A program made the position numbers and the translations under genes. 64,000 nucleotides of DNA from Manihot esculenta (taxonomy: Eukaryota; Streptophyta; Magnoliopsida; Malpighiales; Euphorbiaceae). The stretch's first letter is position 1. Each line of letters begins with the position of its first letter. Location of the stretch: NCBI RefSeq assembly GCF_001659605.2, contig NC_035164.2, forward strand, positions 2,327,586-2,391,585. Direction: 5' to 3'. The notes under the pieces are model-generated. The model was not told the origin of the DNA, made no database searches, and saw only the letters and a list, made by a program, of their open reading frames with translations. This document shows positions 1 through 10,903 of the stretch, one piece after another.

Positions 1-671
1 GTGCCTTCTTGCATTTCAGAGTGAAACCAGCCATCTGAATGGCTCTACTGTCATCAGCCCCTATCTCATCTGTAATTGTTTTGACCTTCTCCAGGTACAC
101 AAACGGATCATCACCGGTATCAAACTGGGGAGCACCCAACTTCATATAGTCGGTCATCTTGGCCTTGCTCCCTCCAGATGAGGTACGTTGAGGTCTTTGG
201 GTTTCTGTAACTGCGGTTTCTGCTGGTGGTGGAGGTACGGCATCCCCTGGGATAGGGTTTGCTGTGCCTGGATGGAAGGATGGAGGTGGGTACATAGGGT
301 ACTGTGGATACTGTGGGTAGGAAGGTGGGTATGGCATATGAAAAGGGTAAGGATTAAAACTGGGGTAATCCGATGTACCTCCCATCGAATACCCGGGGTA
401 TGGTGAAAAAGGTGGGTACTGGGGTGGTGGAACAAACCCCGAGGCCTGAGTGCCTCCCTAAGACTCACCCATGCCCTCTTCTGGCATGCTCACACCAAGA
501 CTACCATCCCTCCTCTGGTCCACATCCATCTCTTCTCCCACATCCACTGACCTGCCTCCTTGAACCGTTCCTCTCACTGATCTGCTTCTACCCAGATCCA
601 GAGATCTTCTAGGGTCTCCCACTGCTCTGTCCCTGTTGGATCTACTTGACATTGCCCTTGGCAATGCTGGA
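1..671 (-). pseudogene. gag of element B, part downstream of the A insertion
   Basis: On the minus strand this reads as the proline/tyrosine-rich N-terminal half of a Ty3/gypsy gag, closely matching the gag of element A (PRAMS start, [22 protein letters not shown], then a capsid start reading KMTDY.KL and [14 protein letters not shown]). The frame continues from the gag start at 10664, which element A has separated from it. One in-frame TAG (458-460) lies where A has a CAG glutamine codon, so the copy is inactive. No other stop is seen before the left edge, where the gene continues. The identity is clear by comparison with A within this window. Confidence 0.9.
667..671. repeat. Target-site duplication of element A, left copy (CTGGA)
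   Basis: CTGGA directly precedes the TG end of the left LTR and is repeated at 10589-10593 directly after the CA end of the right LTR. A 5-bp duplication is normal for Ty3/gypsy integration. Removing A plus one copy restores the gag frame of B. Confidence 0.95.
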
Positions 672-2939
672 TGTAACAGCCCGCTTACCGGACCATCACC
701 GGCACTAGGATCCAGATCGGCTTAAGGCCGCCGGGACCCGTAGTAAGCCTACTGTCAACTCTAAGTACCTGATAAAACCCATACATGAGCATACTTAAGC
801 TTAAAACTGTTACTTACTCTTCTCTTTTTTTTTCTTTGCTTGACTATCTTTTCTTTTCTTGAAACTTTTCTCATCGACTAAGCCTGGCCTATGCATGCTC
901 TGTCTGTATGCACTCGAAGAGTGATACCTGCTATGGTACCATACAGTAACTACAGAGATAGAAAGACTACCATGCACCAAGCCTAGCGCATCAGAACAAC
1001 ATTATCTCAATCATAAAATGATCATGTATAAAGGAATAACAAGCACTAGGGCCAAGCACAATTCTATAACTCAGTACATAACTTACTATTACATCATTTC
1101 TCTTCATAACATAAACTCTGTACTGTACATCATTATCATGTCCACTACTCTATACTATTACATATGCCTTTTACCCTTGCTATCTCTTTCTCTTTCTCTT
1201 CTCTGAGGCCCTGAAAAATGGGGTTAGGGAGAGGGATGAGCTACTAAAGCCCAGTGAGCGGAATCTATAAAAAATCACATTTAAAACATGCTGTCATATG
1301 ATGCGATCACTGCACAAACATTTCACATCTCGGATTGGACATGATCCCAAAACTCCCTCTGTCAGTGCCCGGCCCCCCAAAGGAGCTCACACAGGTCTTT
1401 CACTAACTACTCATGGTGCCCGACCCTATAAGGGCTCACACAGGACTCATCCAAGATAAATGCCCGGCCCCAAAGGAGCTCACACAGGCCATACAATAAT
1501 GACAGACTTATGGGCTATTGAGATCGCCTCGGTCCAATCCACATATACAAGTAATAATGCAATGCATCAACTTAGTGAATACTAATGCAAAGCATCCTAC
1601 ATAAACATGGCATGAATGATGCATGAATCATGCTAAAACAGTTCTTAACTTTTAAAATAAAGTTCTGTTCCACTCACCTCTGTCAACTGCTGAGCAGTCT
1701 CTGTAACTCTAACTCTGTGGGCCTCCTTGGTCTCTCGGGTCCGTACCTACACAGGTGGACTCAAATGAGGACCAAACTTACTTAAACATAACTCTTATTA
1801 TCTCCCCAAAACCCCTCTACAACATCATAGGCATGCATGGAAAAATGGGCAAAAGAAGGCTGGACTGGGCACTTTCGGCGGCTGGTTCGGCGGCCGAAAC
1901 CTCCCTCCAGAGACGAAACTCATGCATGTTCGGCGGCACCTTCGGCGGCCGAAAGTCTCATCCAGAGACGAAACTCATGCACTTTCGGCGGCCGAACTTC
2001 CTCTTTCGGCGGCCGAAAGTCTCTTTCTCACCCAAAAGCCTAGCTTTCGGGGGCAAGGTTTGGCAGCCGAAACTGCCTCCACAAGGGGTTCGGCGGCCGA
2101 ACCTTGCTTCGGCGGCCGAACCTGGATTCTCCAGAAAGGTAGAATCCGAGCACAACTCATGCTCTCAGCCTCCAAACTCCTAGCAAACACCCATAACATG
2201 CATACCAACACTTCTCAACTAACATATAACATAACTCATGCATATAGAGGCCTAAAAACTAGTTCAAGCTCCAAAAACCACAACAAAACGCATATGAGCA
2301 ACATATGCTCAAACTCATGCTTATACCCCAAAACATGCCATAAACCTCTCCAAAACTTCTAAAACTTGCTTTAAACATAAGGGGAGGTGAGGATCCATGC
2401 TTACCTCTTGCAGAACTAGAGGATTGATGATCCAAGCTTGGAGATGGGGAAAAACTCACTCAAACTCTCCAAGTGCTCAACTTTGCTTCCTTTTGCTCAA
2501 ATCTCTAAAACAAAGCTCAAATCAAGTTAAAACATGCAAGATTTGAGGAAAACATGAGAAATCACACCAAGGAGAGCTTGAACCTACCTTTGACCCAAAA
2601 ACAGAGTGTTTAACACTCAAGTCTCGGGCAAAAGGGGCTTTTGTAGTGGCCAACCGACCCTTCCTTCGGCGGCCTAACGTGCATGCGAAACCATGCAACT
2701 TTCGGCGGCCGAACTTCACCTTCGGCGGCCGAACCTGGCTTTTGTCCCCTTGGCCTTTTCATTTCAAAACTCAATTTTCTTAACTCAAAACATGCAAACA
2801 TGATAAAAACACTTAAAAACATCTTAAAAACCTTTCTTATACCCTTAGGGCAAGCTCCGACATCCTCGAATCCCGACTTCCAACGGAAAATCCGCCGGAA
2901 CGTAGGAATTCCGATACCGGGGTCTAGCCGGGTATTACA
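672..2939 (-). repeat. 3' LTR of element A
   Basis: Starts TGTAACAGCC and ends GGTATTACA on the plus strand (5-bp inverted ends TGTAA/TTACA). It carries three short tandem units with a GCCCGRCC core (about 1357-1485), six perfect TTCGGCGGCCGAA palindromes (1886, 1941, 1984, 2005, 2089, 2108) and two more near the promoter (2701 and 2721). It is equal in length to the copy at 8321-10588. Confidence 0.96.
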
Positions 2940-2954
2940 TTCTCCCCCCCTTAA
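2940..2954 (-). other. Polypurine tract of element A
   Basis: On the minus strand a run AAGGGGGGGAGAA directly precedes the 3' LTR, the place and composition expected of the primer for plus-strand DNA synthesis. Element C has the same tract at 14073-14085. Confidence 0.9.
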
Positions 2955-2955
2955 G

Positions 2956-2975
2956 AACATTCGTCCCCGAATGTT
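2956..2975 (-). other. Hairpin next to the polypurine tract
   Basis: Perfect 8-bp arms AACATTCG / CGAATGTT around a 4-base loop, just upstream of the polypurine tract in element sense. The same hairpin stands at the same place in element C (14050-14069). Its role is unknown; conservation in two elements suggests a function in the RNA or in plus-strand priming. Confidence 0.7.
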
Positions 2976-3045
2976 CCTCTCGAACTCAAACATACTCCAA
3001 ACATAACATAAGGTACATGAAGAACAAAAGAAACTCGAACTAACC

Positions 3046-6000
3046 TCAAAAGAGATGGGGGTACTGTCGGAGCATAGACTCCCTTGTCTCCCAGGTGCAC
3101 TCTTCGATATGATGGTGGTTCCAGAGGACTTTTACCATCGGGATCTCCTTGTTCCTTAGCTTTCTGATCTGGGTGTCAATGATCCGCACTGGTTGTTCTA
3201 CATACGTGAGATCACCTAGGATCTCCACATCTGGTTCGCTGAGAACCTTATTCGGATCTGACACAAACTTTCTTAGCATCGAAACATGGAAGACTGGATG
3301 GATTCTTTCCATAGACCTAGGCAAATCAAGCTTATACGACACATTTCCGACCTTTTGCAAAATCTCAAAAGGTCCAATGTACCGCGGAGCCAGTTTACCT
3401 TTCCTCCCAAAACGAACCACCCCTTTCATTGGAGACACCTTCAACAAGACCAGATCCCCCTCCTCAAACTCTATGTGCTTTCTGCGAATGTCTGCATAGC
3501 TCTTCTGCCGACTAACAGCAGTCTTGAGTCTCTCTCTGATGATGGGCACCACCCTGTTCGTGATCTCTACTAACTCAGGCCCTGCTAGGGACCCTTCTCC
3601 AACCTCTTCCCAACAAACTGGTGACCTGCACTTCCTCCCATACAGAGCTTCATATGGGGCCATCCCTATGCTAGCATGATGACTATTGTTGTAGGCAAAC
3701 TCCACTAAGGGTAGATGTTGCCTCCAAGATCCGCCAAAATCTAGCACACACATTCGAAGCATATCTTCTATGGTCTGGATGGTCCTCTCTGACTGTCCGT
3801 CAGTCTGTGGATGGAAAGCAGTGCTAAAGTCTAATCTTGTGCCCATAGCCTCTTGCAGACTTCGCCAAAACCTGGAGGTAAACTGGGGTCCTCTGTCAGA
3901 CACTATAGAAACAGGAGCCCCATGTAACCTCACAACTTCCTCAACATATACCTGCGCTAGCTTGTCCACAGAGTAGCCACTCCTGACAGGAATGAAGTGA
4001 GCAGATTTAGTCAGTCTATCCACAATCACCCATATAGAGTCTAGTCTGTTGGACGTCGCCGGTAACCCCACTACAAAATCCATGGCTATATTCTCCCATT
4101 TCCATTCTGGAATCGGCAGTGGGTTAAGCATTCCAGCCGGCTTCTGGTGCTCTAGCTTCACTCTTTGACATATCTCGCAGGCTGACACAAACTGTGCCAC
4201 TTCCCTCTTCATTGCTGGCCACCAATACACTTTCTTCAAATCTTGATACATCTTGGTGGCTCCAGGGTGAATGCTATATCTCGCATTATGAGCTTCCCTC
4301 ATAATGTCTCCTTTCAAACTGATGTCGTCTGGTACACATAGTCTATGCCCATATCGGAGAATCCCTTGGTCGTCGAATCTGAACTCTTCGCTCTTGCCTG
4401 ACTGAACAGTCCTGGCAATCTTGATCAACGCTGGATCCTCATGTTGTTTCTGAGCCACTTGCTCCAGAAACACGGGTGTAACTTTCATCTGTGCAATCAA
4501 AACACCTGTACCAGTTAACTCTAACTGTAGCCCTTCCTCAACTAACCTGTAGAAGTCCTTCACCACCGGCCTCCTTTCTGCGGTAATGTGAGATAAACTG
4601 CCTAGTGATTTCCGGCTTAAGGCATCGGCTACAACATTTGCCTTTCCCGGATGATACTGGATCCTGCAATCATAATCACTAAGCAATTCTACCCACCGTC
4701 TCTGCCTCAAGTTTAACTCTCTCTGACTCAGGATGTGCTGTAGGCTCTTATGATCGGTAAAGATCTCACATTTCACCCCATAGAGGTAATGCCTCCACAT
4801 CTTGAGTGCAAATATAACAGCTGCCATCTCAAGATCGTGTGTTGGATAGTTCAGCTCGTGCTTCTTCAGCTGTCTAGAAGCATAAGCTATTACTCTGTCA
4901 TTCTGCATTAACACACAACCCAATCCCACTCGGGACGCATCACAGAACACTGTGAAGTCTTCATCACTAGTAGGCAGAGCTAACACCGGTGCTGAAGTTA
5001 ATCTTCTCTTTAACTCTTCAAAGCTCTCTTCACATTGGTCAGACCATGTGACTCTCTGGTTCTTTCTGGTTAATCTGGTCATAGGAGCCGCTATCTTAGA
5101 GAAGTCCTGAACGAACCTCCTGTAGTAGCCTGCCAAACCCAAGAAACTCTTGACCTCTGTCACTGTGGTGGGTCTAGGCCAATTGGCTACAGCTTCTATC
5201 TTCTTGGGGTCCACTGCTATACCTTGATCTGACACTACATGCCCCAAGAATGAAATGCTCCTTAGCCAGAACTCACACTTGGAGAACTTGGCATATAAAC
5301 CATGCTCTCTCAAGGTCTGCAGGACTATCCTCAGATGATGGGCATGCTCCTCTGCATTCCTGGAATACACCAAGATATCATCTATGAAGACAATAACAAA
5401 GTGATCCAGGTATTCTCTGAAAACTCGGTTCATGAGATCCATGAATGCTGCAGGGGCGTTAGTCAACCCGAACGGCATCACTAAGAACTCATAATGCCCA
5501 TATCTGGTCCTGAAAGCTGTCTTAGGTACATCCTCTTCCCTGATTCTCAGCTGATGATAGCCCGATCTCAGATCTATCTTAGAAAAACAACCTGCTCCTG
5601 CTAGCTGGTCGAATAGATCATCGATCCTGGGTAGAGGATACTTATTCTTGGTAGTGACTTTGTTCAACTGCCTGTAGTCGATACAAAGTCTAAGGGATCC
5701 ATCCTTTTTCTTGACAAACAACACTGGAGCACCCCAGGGTGAGGTACTTGGACGGATGAAACCCTTATCTACCAACTCCTGTAGCTGCTCTTTCAACTCC
5801 TTAAGCTCTGCTGGTGCCATCCTGTAGGGAGGAATAGAGATCGGTCTGGTACCAGGCACTAACTCGATCTCGAACTCTATTTCCCTATCAGGTGGTAGTC
5901 CTGGAAGCTCATCTGGAAACACATCTGGGAACTCTCTGACTACGGGCACTGAACTGGGGTCCCTAACCTGACTGTCTAGCTCTCTCACATGAGCTAGATA

Positions 6001-8034
6001 CCCCTGACATCCCCTCCTGAGCAACCTACGAGCCTGTAGGGCTGATATCAGACCTCTAGGCGTGCCCCTCCTGTCTCCTCTGAAGACAAACTCAGATCCA
6101 TCCTCATCTCTGAACTGAACTACCTTGTCTCTGCAGTCCAAGGTAGCACCATATGCAGATAGCCAATCCATCCCTAGAATGACGTCAAAATCTGTCAACT
6201 CTAGAACCACAAGGTCAGCTGGAAGGCATCTACCATCTATAAATACTGGACTATGTCGACAGACTGTCTCTGCCAACGATGGATCACACTTAGGACCACT
6301 GACCCATAGGGGACACTCTAACCCAGACGTCATCAAACCCACTCTCTCTATGGCTCTGGGAGCAACAAAGGAATGCGAAGCACCAGGGTCTAACAAAGTA
6401 TACACCTCAGAACACCCAATGAGGAGATTACCTGACACCACGGTGTTAGAAGTGTTTGCCTCCTGCTGTGTCATCGTGAAAATCCGCGCCGGAGCTGACG
6501 GACCTCCACCTCGGGGACCCGCAGATGAAGAGGCTGACCCTCTCCCTCTGCCTCTGCCCTGCATCATACCTGAAACTGGTGGCTGTGGCATGCTAGCTGG
6601 AGCTGTCTGATGGGATGGTGCCGTGAAAGATGCCTGAGGGCACTCACGAGCCATGTGTCCCTCCTGGCCACACCTGTAACATCCTGTAATCCCAAAGCGA
6701 CAAACTCCTCTGTGCGCTTTCCCGCACCTATTACACACTGGAACCTCTGAACCTGAACTCATGCCACTGCCTAATCCCAGACCTGCTTTAATCTTATTCC
6801 AGAACTTATTCTTCTTCGACTTCTGCGTGGAACCACTCCACTTCTTACCACTGGAAGTTGCTGCACCCTGTGAAGAGGGATCTGACTTACCCCTACCTGG
6901 GGTCTTAGAACCAGAAGACTGTGCCGGCTGCTGTTTCACTGTACCCTGTATAATGGCACTAGCCTCCATTCTTCGTGCTAAATCCACCACGGTGTGGAAA
7001 CTCTCCCTCTCGGCTGCATGGATCAAAGAGGAATACCTGGAATGCAGTTTCATAGCATACCTCCTAGCCTTTTTCTGTTCCGTATCATAGGCCTGTCCTG
7101 CATACCGCAGCAACTCCAGAAACCTGTCAGTAAACTCATCAATACTCATATCCTCTGTCTGCTTGAGCTGCTCAAACTCTATCATCTTTAGCTCTTTCGA
7201 ACTATCTGGAAATGCCCATCCGGCAAACTCATTAGCAAACTCCTCCCAAGACATGTTATCCAACCTAGGGTCCACATAGACGCCAAACCATTCCTTCGCC
7301 TTCTTACATTTTAACGTGAACCCTGCCATCTGAATGGCTCTGGTATCATCTGCCCCTAGCTCATCTGCTATCATCTTGACTGCTTTAATGTACTCAAACG
7401 GATCATCTCCTGATTGATACTTAGGAGCATCTAACTTTAGGTAATCAGTCATCTTTACCTTGCTCCTCACAGATGGGCCAGGTTGAGGTGTTTGGATAAC
7501 TGGGGCTTCTGGTTGTACCACTGGTGGTGGTGGGGGAGGTGCAGAACTTTCTGGTGTAGAGTATGCTGGACTGGGGTAAAAAGGCGAGGGTGGATACATG
7601 GGATATGGTGGATATGGGGGGTAATACGGTGGATAAGGCATATATGTGGAATATGGGTGAAAACTAGGATAATCCGATGTACCTCCCATCGAATATCCTG
7701 GGCCCTGTGGGTAGGGCTGATAGTGGGGTGGATAACCATACCCCGAGGCCTGACCGCCTCCCTGTGATGATCCCACATCCTCCTCCATAGTGCCAACACC
7801 TAACCCTCCATCCCTTCTTGGATCCACATCCATCTCTTCCCTTGTATCACTAGATCTTCTTCTCTGTTCTGTCTCCCTCCTGCTTTCATCAAAAGACCTT
7901 CTAGGGTCCCTTGATGATCTTTCTCTGCCTGCCCTTTGGGACATAGCTCTTGGCAAAGCAGGGGGACGCCCTTCCATACCCTCATTCTCGGGCGGAGCTC
8001 CAGTCAATCTAGCTGATCGACGGGTTCCTCTCAT
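3046..8034 (-). CDS. Gag-Pol polyprotein of element A, intact
   Basis: An open frame of 1662 codons from the ATG at 8034 (MRGTRRS); the frame stays open 29 codons further upstream, but the MRGTRRS start is shared with B and E and is preferred. In order: a basic/acidic N terminus; a Pro/Tyr-rich tract (about 98-171); capsid; a CCHC zinc knuckle [14 protein letters not shown] (452-465); aspartic protease with DPGAS (about 549); reverse transcriptase with FIDDILVYS (about 883); RNase H with FCDAS (about 1024); integrase with an HHCC zinc finger (about 1253-1290) and VSDRGPQF and [10 protein letters not shown] motifs; and a C-terminal chromodomain ending HPVFHVS...ECTWE...YPHLF. It makes the capsid and enzymes for copying and inserting the element. 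No stop or frameshift is seen. Gag and Pol share one frame. Confidence 0.96.
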   Translation of the reverse strand: MRGTRRSARLTGAPPENEGMEGRPPALPRAMSQRAGRERSSRDPRRSFDESRRETEQRRRSSDTREEMDVDPRRDGGLGVGTMEEDVGSSQGGGQASGYGYPPHYQPYPQGPGYSMGGTSDYPSFHPYSTYMPYPPYYPPYPPYPMYPPSPFYPSPAYSTPESSAPPPPPPVVQPEAPVIQTPQPGPSVRSKVKMTDYLKLDAPKYQSGDDPFEYIKAVKMIADELGADDTRAIQMAGFTLKCKKAKEWFGVYVDPRLDNMSWEEFANEFAGWAFPDSSKELKMIEFEQLKQTEDMSIDEFTDRFLELLRYAGQAYDTEQKKARRYAMKLHSRYSSLIHAAERESFHTVVDLARRMEASAIIQGTVKQQPAQSSGSKTPGRGKSDPSSQGAATSSGKKWSGSTQKSKKNKFWNKIKAGLGLGSGMSSGSEVPVCNRCGKAHRGVCRFGITGCYRCGQEGHMARECPQASFTAPSHQTAPASMPQPPVSGMMQGRGRGRGSASSSAGPRGGGPSAPARIFTMTQQEANTSNTVVSGNLLIGCSEVYTLLDPGASHSFVAPRAIERVGLMTSGLECPLWVSGPKCDPSLAETVCRHSPVFIDGRCLPADLVVLELTDFDVILGMDWLSAYGATLDCRDKVVQFRDEDGSEFVFRGDRRGTPRGLISALQARRLLRRGCQGYLAHVRELDSQVRDPSSVPVVREFPDVFPDELPGLPPDREIEFEIELVPGTRPISIPPYRMAPAELKELKEQLQELVDKGFIRPSTSPWGAPVLFVKKKDGSLRLCIDYRQLNKVTTKNKYPLPRIDDLFDQLAGAGCFSKIDLRSGYHQLRIREEDVPKTAFRTRYGHYEFLVMPFGLTNAPAAFMDLMNRVFREYLDHFVIVFIDDILVYSRNAEEHAHHLRIVLQTLREHGLYAKFSKCEFWLRSISFLGHVVSDQGIAVDPKKIEAVANWPRPTTVTEVKSFLGLAGYYRRFVQDFSKIAAPMTRLTRKNQRVTWSDQCEESFEELKRRLTSAPVLALPTSDEDFTVFCDASRVGLGCVLMQNDRVIAYASRQLKKHELNYPTHDLEMAAVIFALKMWRHYLYGVKCEIFTDHKSLQHILSQRELNLRQRRWVELLSDYDCRIQYHPGKANVVADALSRKSLGSLSHITAERRPVVKDFYRLVEEGLQLELTGTGVLIAQMKVTPVFLEQVAQKQHEDPALIKIARTVQSGKSEEFRFDDQGILRYGHRLCVPDDISLKGDIMREAHNARYSIHPGATKMYQDLKKVYWWPAMKREVAQFVSACEICQRVKLEHQKPAGMLNPLPIPEWKWENIAMDFVVGLPATSNRLDSIWVIVDRLTKSAHFIPVRSGYSVDKLAQVYVEEVVRLHGAPVSIVSDRGPQFTSRFWRSLQEAMGTRLDFSTAFHPQTDGQSERTIQTIEDMLRMCVLDFGGSWRQHLPLVEFAYNNSHHASIGMAPYEALYGRKCRSPVCWEEVGEGSLAGPELVEITNRVVPIIRERLKTAVSRQKSYADIRRKHIEFEEGDLVLLKVSPMKGVVRFGRKGKLAPRYIGPFEILQKVGNVSYKLDLPRSMERIHPVFHVSMLRKFVSDPNKVLSEPDVEILGDLTYVEQPVRIIDTQIRKLRNKEIPMVKVLWNHHHIEECTWETRESMLRQYPHLF

Positions 8035-8320
8035 CTTAGCTTCTGAAAACATAACATAAACTTTAGCATCATAGGATCCATGTAACAACATGAACCCGCA
8101 ACTCATAACATAACATATCATAGCATATCAGTAAATGCACATGCATAAAGTCATGGCATAACACAGCAAGACAGGACTCAACATCCTATCCTAGTGGACA
8201 TGATCTTCCTATTGTGCTTGCCCTCTAAAACAACCTCTTTCCGATGTGAGATATCTCTAATCCCTGAGCATCTTAGCTCAGCACACCGTACTTTAGAGGC
8301 CCTATGCTCTGATACCAATC
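8035..8320 (-). promoter_or_regulatory. 5' leader of element A with tRNA-iMet primer-binding site
   Basis: In element sense the LTR is followed by a 3-base gap and TGGTATCAGAGC (plus coordinates 8306-8317), the complement of the 3' end of initiator methionine tRNA, the standard primer site of this group. Just before the gag ATG stands TTTTCAG (exon side from 8042), a good splice-acceptor-like signal found at the same place in E and, more weakly, in B. Confidence 0.9.
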
Positions 8321-10588
8321 TGTAACAGCCCGCTTACCGGACCATCACCGGCACTAGGATCCAGATCGGCTTAAGGCCGCCGGGACCCGTAGTAAGCCTA
8401 CTGTCAACTCTAAGTACCTGATAAAACCCATACATGAGCATACTTAAGCTTAAAACTGTTACTTACTCTTCTCTTTTTTTTTCTTTGCTTGACTATCTTT
8501 TCTTTTCTTGAAACTTTTCTCATCGACTAAGCCTGGCCTATGCATGCTCTGTCTGTATGCACTCGAAGAGTGATACCTGCTATGGTACCATACAGTAACT
8601 ACAGAGATAGAAAGACTACCATGCACCAAGCCTAGCGCATCAGAACAACATTATCTCAATCATAAAATGATCATGTATAAAGGAATAACAAGCACTAGGG
8701 CCAAGCACAATTCTATAACTCAGTACATAACTTACTATTACATCATTTCTCTTCATAACATAAACTCTGTACTGTACATCATTATCATGTCCACTACTCT
8801 ATACTATTACATATGCCTTTTACCCTTGCTATCTCTTTCTCTTTCTCTTCTCTGAGGCCCTGAAAAATGGGGTTAGGGAGAGGGATGAGCTACTAAAGCC
8901 TAGTGAGCGGAATCTATAAAAAATCACATTTAAAACATGCTGTCATATGATGCGATCACTGCACAAACATTTCACATCTCGGATTGGACATGATCCCAAA
9001 ACTCCCTCTGTCAGTGCCCGGCCCCCCAAAGGAGCTCACACAGGTCTTTCACTAACTACTCATGGTGCCCGACCCTATAAGGGCTCACACAGGACTCATC
9101 CAAGATAAATGCCCGGCCCCAAAGGAGCTCACACAGGCCATACAATAATGACAGACTTATGGGCTATTGAGATCGCCTCGGTCCAATCCACATATACAAG
9201 TAATAATGCAATGCATCAACTTAGTGAATACTAATGCAAAGCATCCTACATAAACATGGCATGAATGATGCATGAATCATGCTAAAACAGTTCTTAACTT
9301 TTAAAATAAAGTTCTGTTCCACTCACCTCTGTCAACTGCTGAGCAGTCTCTGTAACTCTAACTCTGTGGGCCTCCTTGGTCTCTCGGGTCCGTACCTACA
9401 CAGGTGGACTCAAATGAGGACCAAACTTACTTAAACATAACTCTTATTATCTCCCCAAAACCCCTCTACAACATCATAGGCATGCATGGAAAAATGGGCA
9501 AAAGAAGGCTGGACTGGGCACTTTCGGCGGCTGGTTCGGCGGCCGAAACCTCCCTCCAGAGACGAAACTCATGCATGTTCGGCGGCACCTTCGGCGGCCG
9601 AAAGTCTCATCCAGAGACGAAACTCATGCACTTTCGGCGGCCGAACTTCCTCTTTCGGCGGCCGAAAGTCTCTTTCTCACCCAAAAGCCTAGCTTTCGGG
9701 GGCAAGGTTTGGCAGCCGAAACTGCCTCCACAAGGGGTTCGGCGGCCGAACCTTGCTTCGGCGGCCGAACCTGGATTCTCCAGAAAGGTAGAATCCGAGT
9801 ACAACTCATGCTCTCAGCCTCCAAACTCCTAGCAAACACCCATAACATGCATACCAACACTTCTCAACTAACATATAACATAACTCATGCATATAGAGGC
9901 CTAAAAACTAGTTCAAGCTCCAAAAACCACAACAAAACGCATATGAGCAACATATGCTCAAACTCATGCTTATACCCCAAAACATGCCATAAACCTCTCC
10001 AAAACTTCTAAAACTTGCTTTAAACATAAGGGGAGGTGAGGATCCATGCTTACCTCTTGCAGAACTAGAGGATTGATGATCCAAGCTTGGAGATGGGGAA
10101 AAACTCACTCAAACTCTCCAAGTGCTCAACTTTGCTTCCTTTTGCTCAAATCTCTAAAACAAAGCTCAAATCAAGTTAAAACATGCAAGATTTGAGGAAA
10201 ACATGAGAAATCACACCAAGGAGAGCTTGAACCTACCTTTGACCCAAAAACAGAGTGTTTAACACTCAAGTCTCGGGCAAAAGGGGCTTTTGTAGTGGCC
10301 AACCGACCCTTCCTTCGGCGGCCTAACGTGCATGCGAAACCATGCAACTTTCGGCGGCCGAACTTCACCTTCGGCGGCCGAACCTGGCTTTTGTCCCCTT
10401 GGCCTTTTCATTTCAAAACTCAATTTTCTTAACTCAAAACATGCAAACATGATAAAAACACTTAAAAACATCTTAAAAACCTTTCTTATACCCTTAGGGC
10501 AAGCTCCGACATCCTCGAATCCCGACTTCCAACGGAAAATCCGCCGGAACGTAGGAATTCCGATACCGGGGTCTAGCCGGGTATTACA
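8321..10588 (-). repeat. 5' LTR of element A
   Basis: This copy is offset by 7649 bp from the 3' LTR and 2268 bp long. In element sense, from the right: two 13-bp palindromes 20 bp apart, a weak TATA-like box (10287-10295), donor-like AG|GTAAGC (intron side from 10053), a palindrome cluster, acceptor-like TGTAG|GTACGG (exon side from 9395), donor-like AG|GTGAGTGG (intron side from 9326), three short tandem units, a pyrimidine-rich acceptor-like TTTTTCAG (exon side from 8859), then the end of the LTR. Confidence 0.95.
10287..10295 (-). promoter_or_regulatory. TATA-like box in the 5' LTR of element A
   Basis: In element sense CTACAAAAG stands where the LTRs of B, C, D and E have TATAAAA, directly downstream of the paired 13-bp palindromes. 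The C in the core makes it weaker than in the relatives. Confidence 0.5.
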
Positions 10589-10593
10589 CTGGA
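10589..10593. repeat. Target-site duplication of element A, right copy (CTGGA)
   Basis: Matches 667-671 and directly follows the right LTR of A. Confidence 0.95.
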
Positions 10594-10664
10594 GGACGGG
10601 CGCTCGTGCCCTCCTCCTCCGGTGGTACTCTAGTTAATCTAGCTGATCGACGAGTTCCTCGCAT
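10589..10664 (-). pseudogene. gag start of element B, cut off by element A
   Basis: The ATG at 10664 opens [11 protein letters not shown], the same start as the gag of A and E. The frame runs about 25 codons to the target duplication and resumes at 671 on the far side of A. The match to A across the junction (RPP then ALPRAM) proves that A landed inside this gene. Confidence 0.92.
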
Positions 10665-10903
10665 TCTGTTTACTAAAAAACAGCACAGAGAACAAAACAT
10701 TAGCATCCAATGGTTCATGTGGAAACACATGAACCCACATCATATACATAGCATATCTCATGGCATATCATACTTTCATTCTAGACAGGACTCTACATCC
10801 TATCCTAGTGGACATGATTTCCTATTGTGCTTGACTTTCTATCACATCTATGAGCCCGACACTCTAGGTCCGACCATATGAACCTAGGGCTCTGATACCA
10901 CTC
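10665..10903 (-). promoter_or_regulatory. 5' leader of element B with tRNA-iMet primer-binding site
   Basis: The complement of TGGTATCAGAGC lies at 10889-10900, next to the LTR end at 10904. A T-rich tract with two AG steps (TTTTTTAG and AACAG) stands just before the gag ATG, corresponding to the acceptor-like site of A and E. Confidence 0.88.

Larger units (their letters stand above)
672..10588 (-). mobile_element. Element A, complete Ty3/gypsy chromovirus (Tekay/Del-like), 9917 bp
   Basis: A full LTR retrotransposon on the minus strand: 3' LTR 672-2939, polypurine tract 2940-2954, gag-pol 8034-3046, tRNA-iMet primer site 8306-8317, 5' LTR 8321-10588, and a 5-bp target duplication CTGGA. 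Both LTRs are 2268 bp; reading them against each other I found only two differences (1251 C versus 8900 T, and near 2150 C versus T in the other copy). Gag-pol is open throughout. Long LTRs and a C-terminal chromodomain point to the Tekay/Del lineage. Everything needed for a recent, possibly autonomous element is present; activity is not shown. Confidence 0.96.

Noticed and set aside
1755..2362. Open frames in the LTRs rich in GGRK, RRPK and SAAE
   Set aside because: They come from repeated TTCGGCGGCCGAA palindromes read in several frames on both strands, so they are not proteins; both LTR copies of A show the same ones.
3149..8059. Plus-strand frames within the gag-pol of A
   Set aside because: They are shadows of the intact minus-strand gene, which has all expected domains.
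8306..8317. Piece matching the end of tRNA-iMet
   Set aside because: Only 12 bases match and it stands beside an LTR, so it is the primer-binding site and not a tRNA gene. No full tRNA cloverleaf was found in the window.
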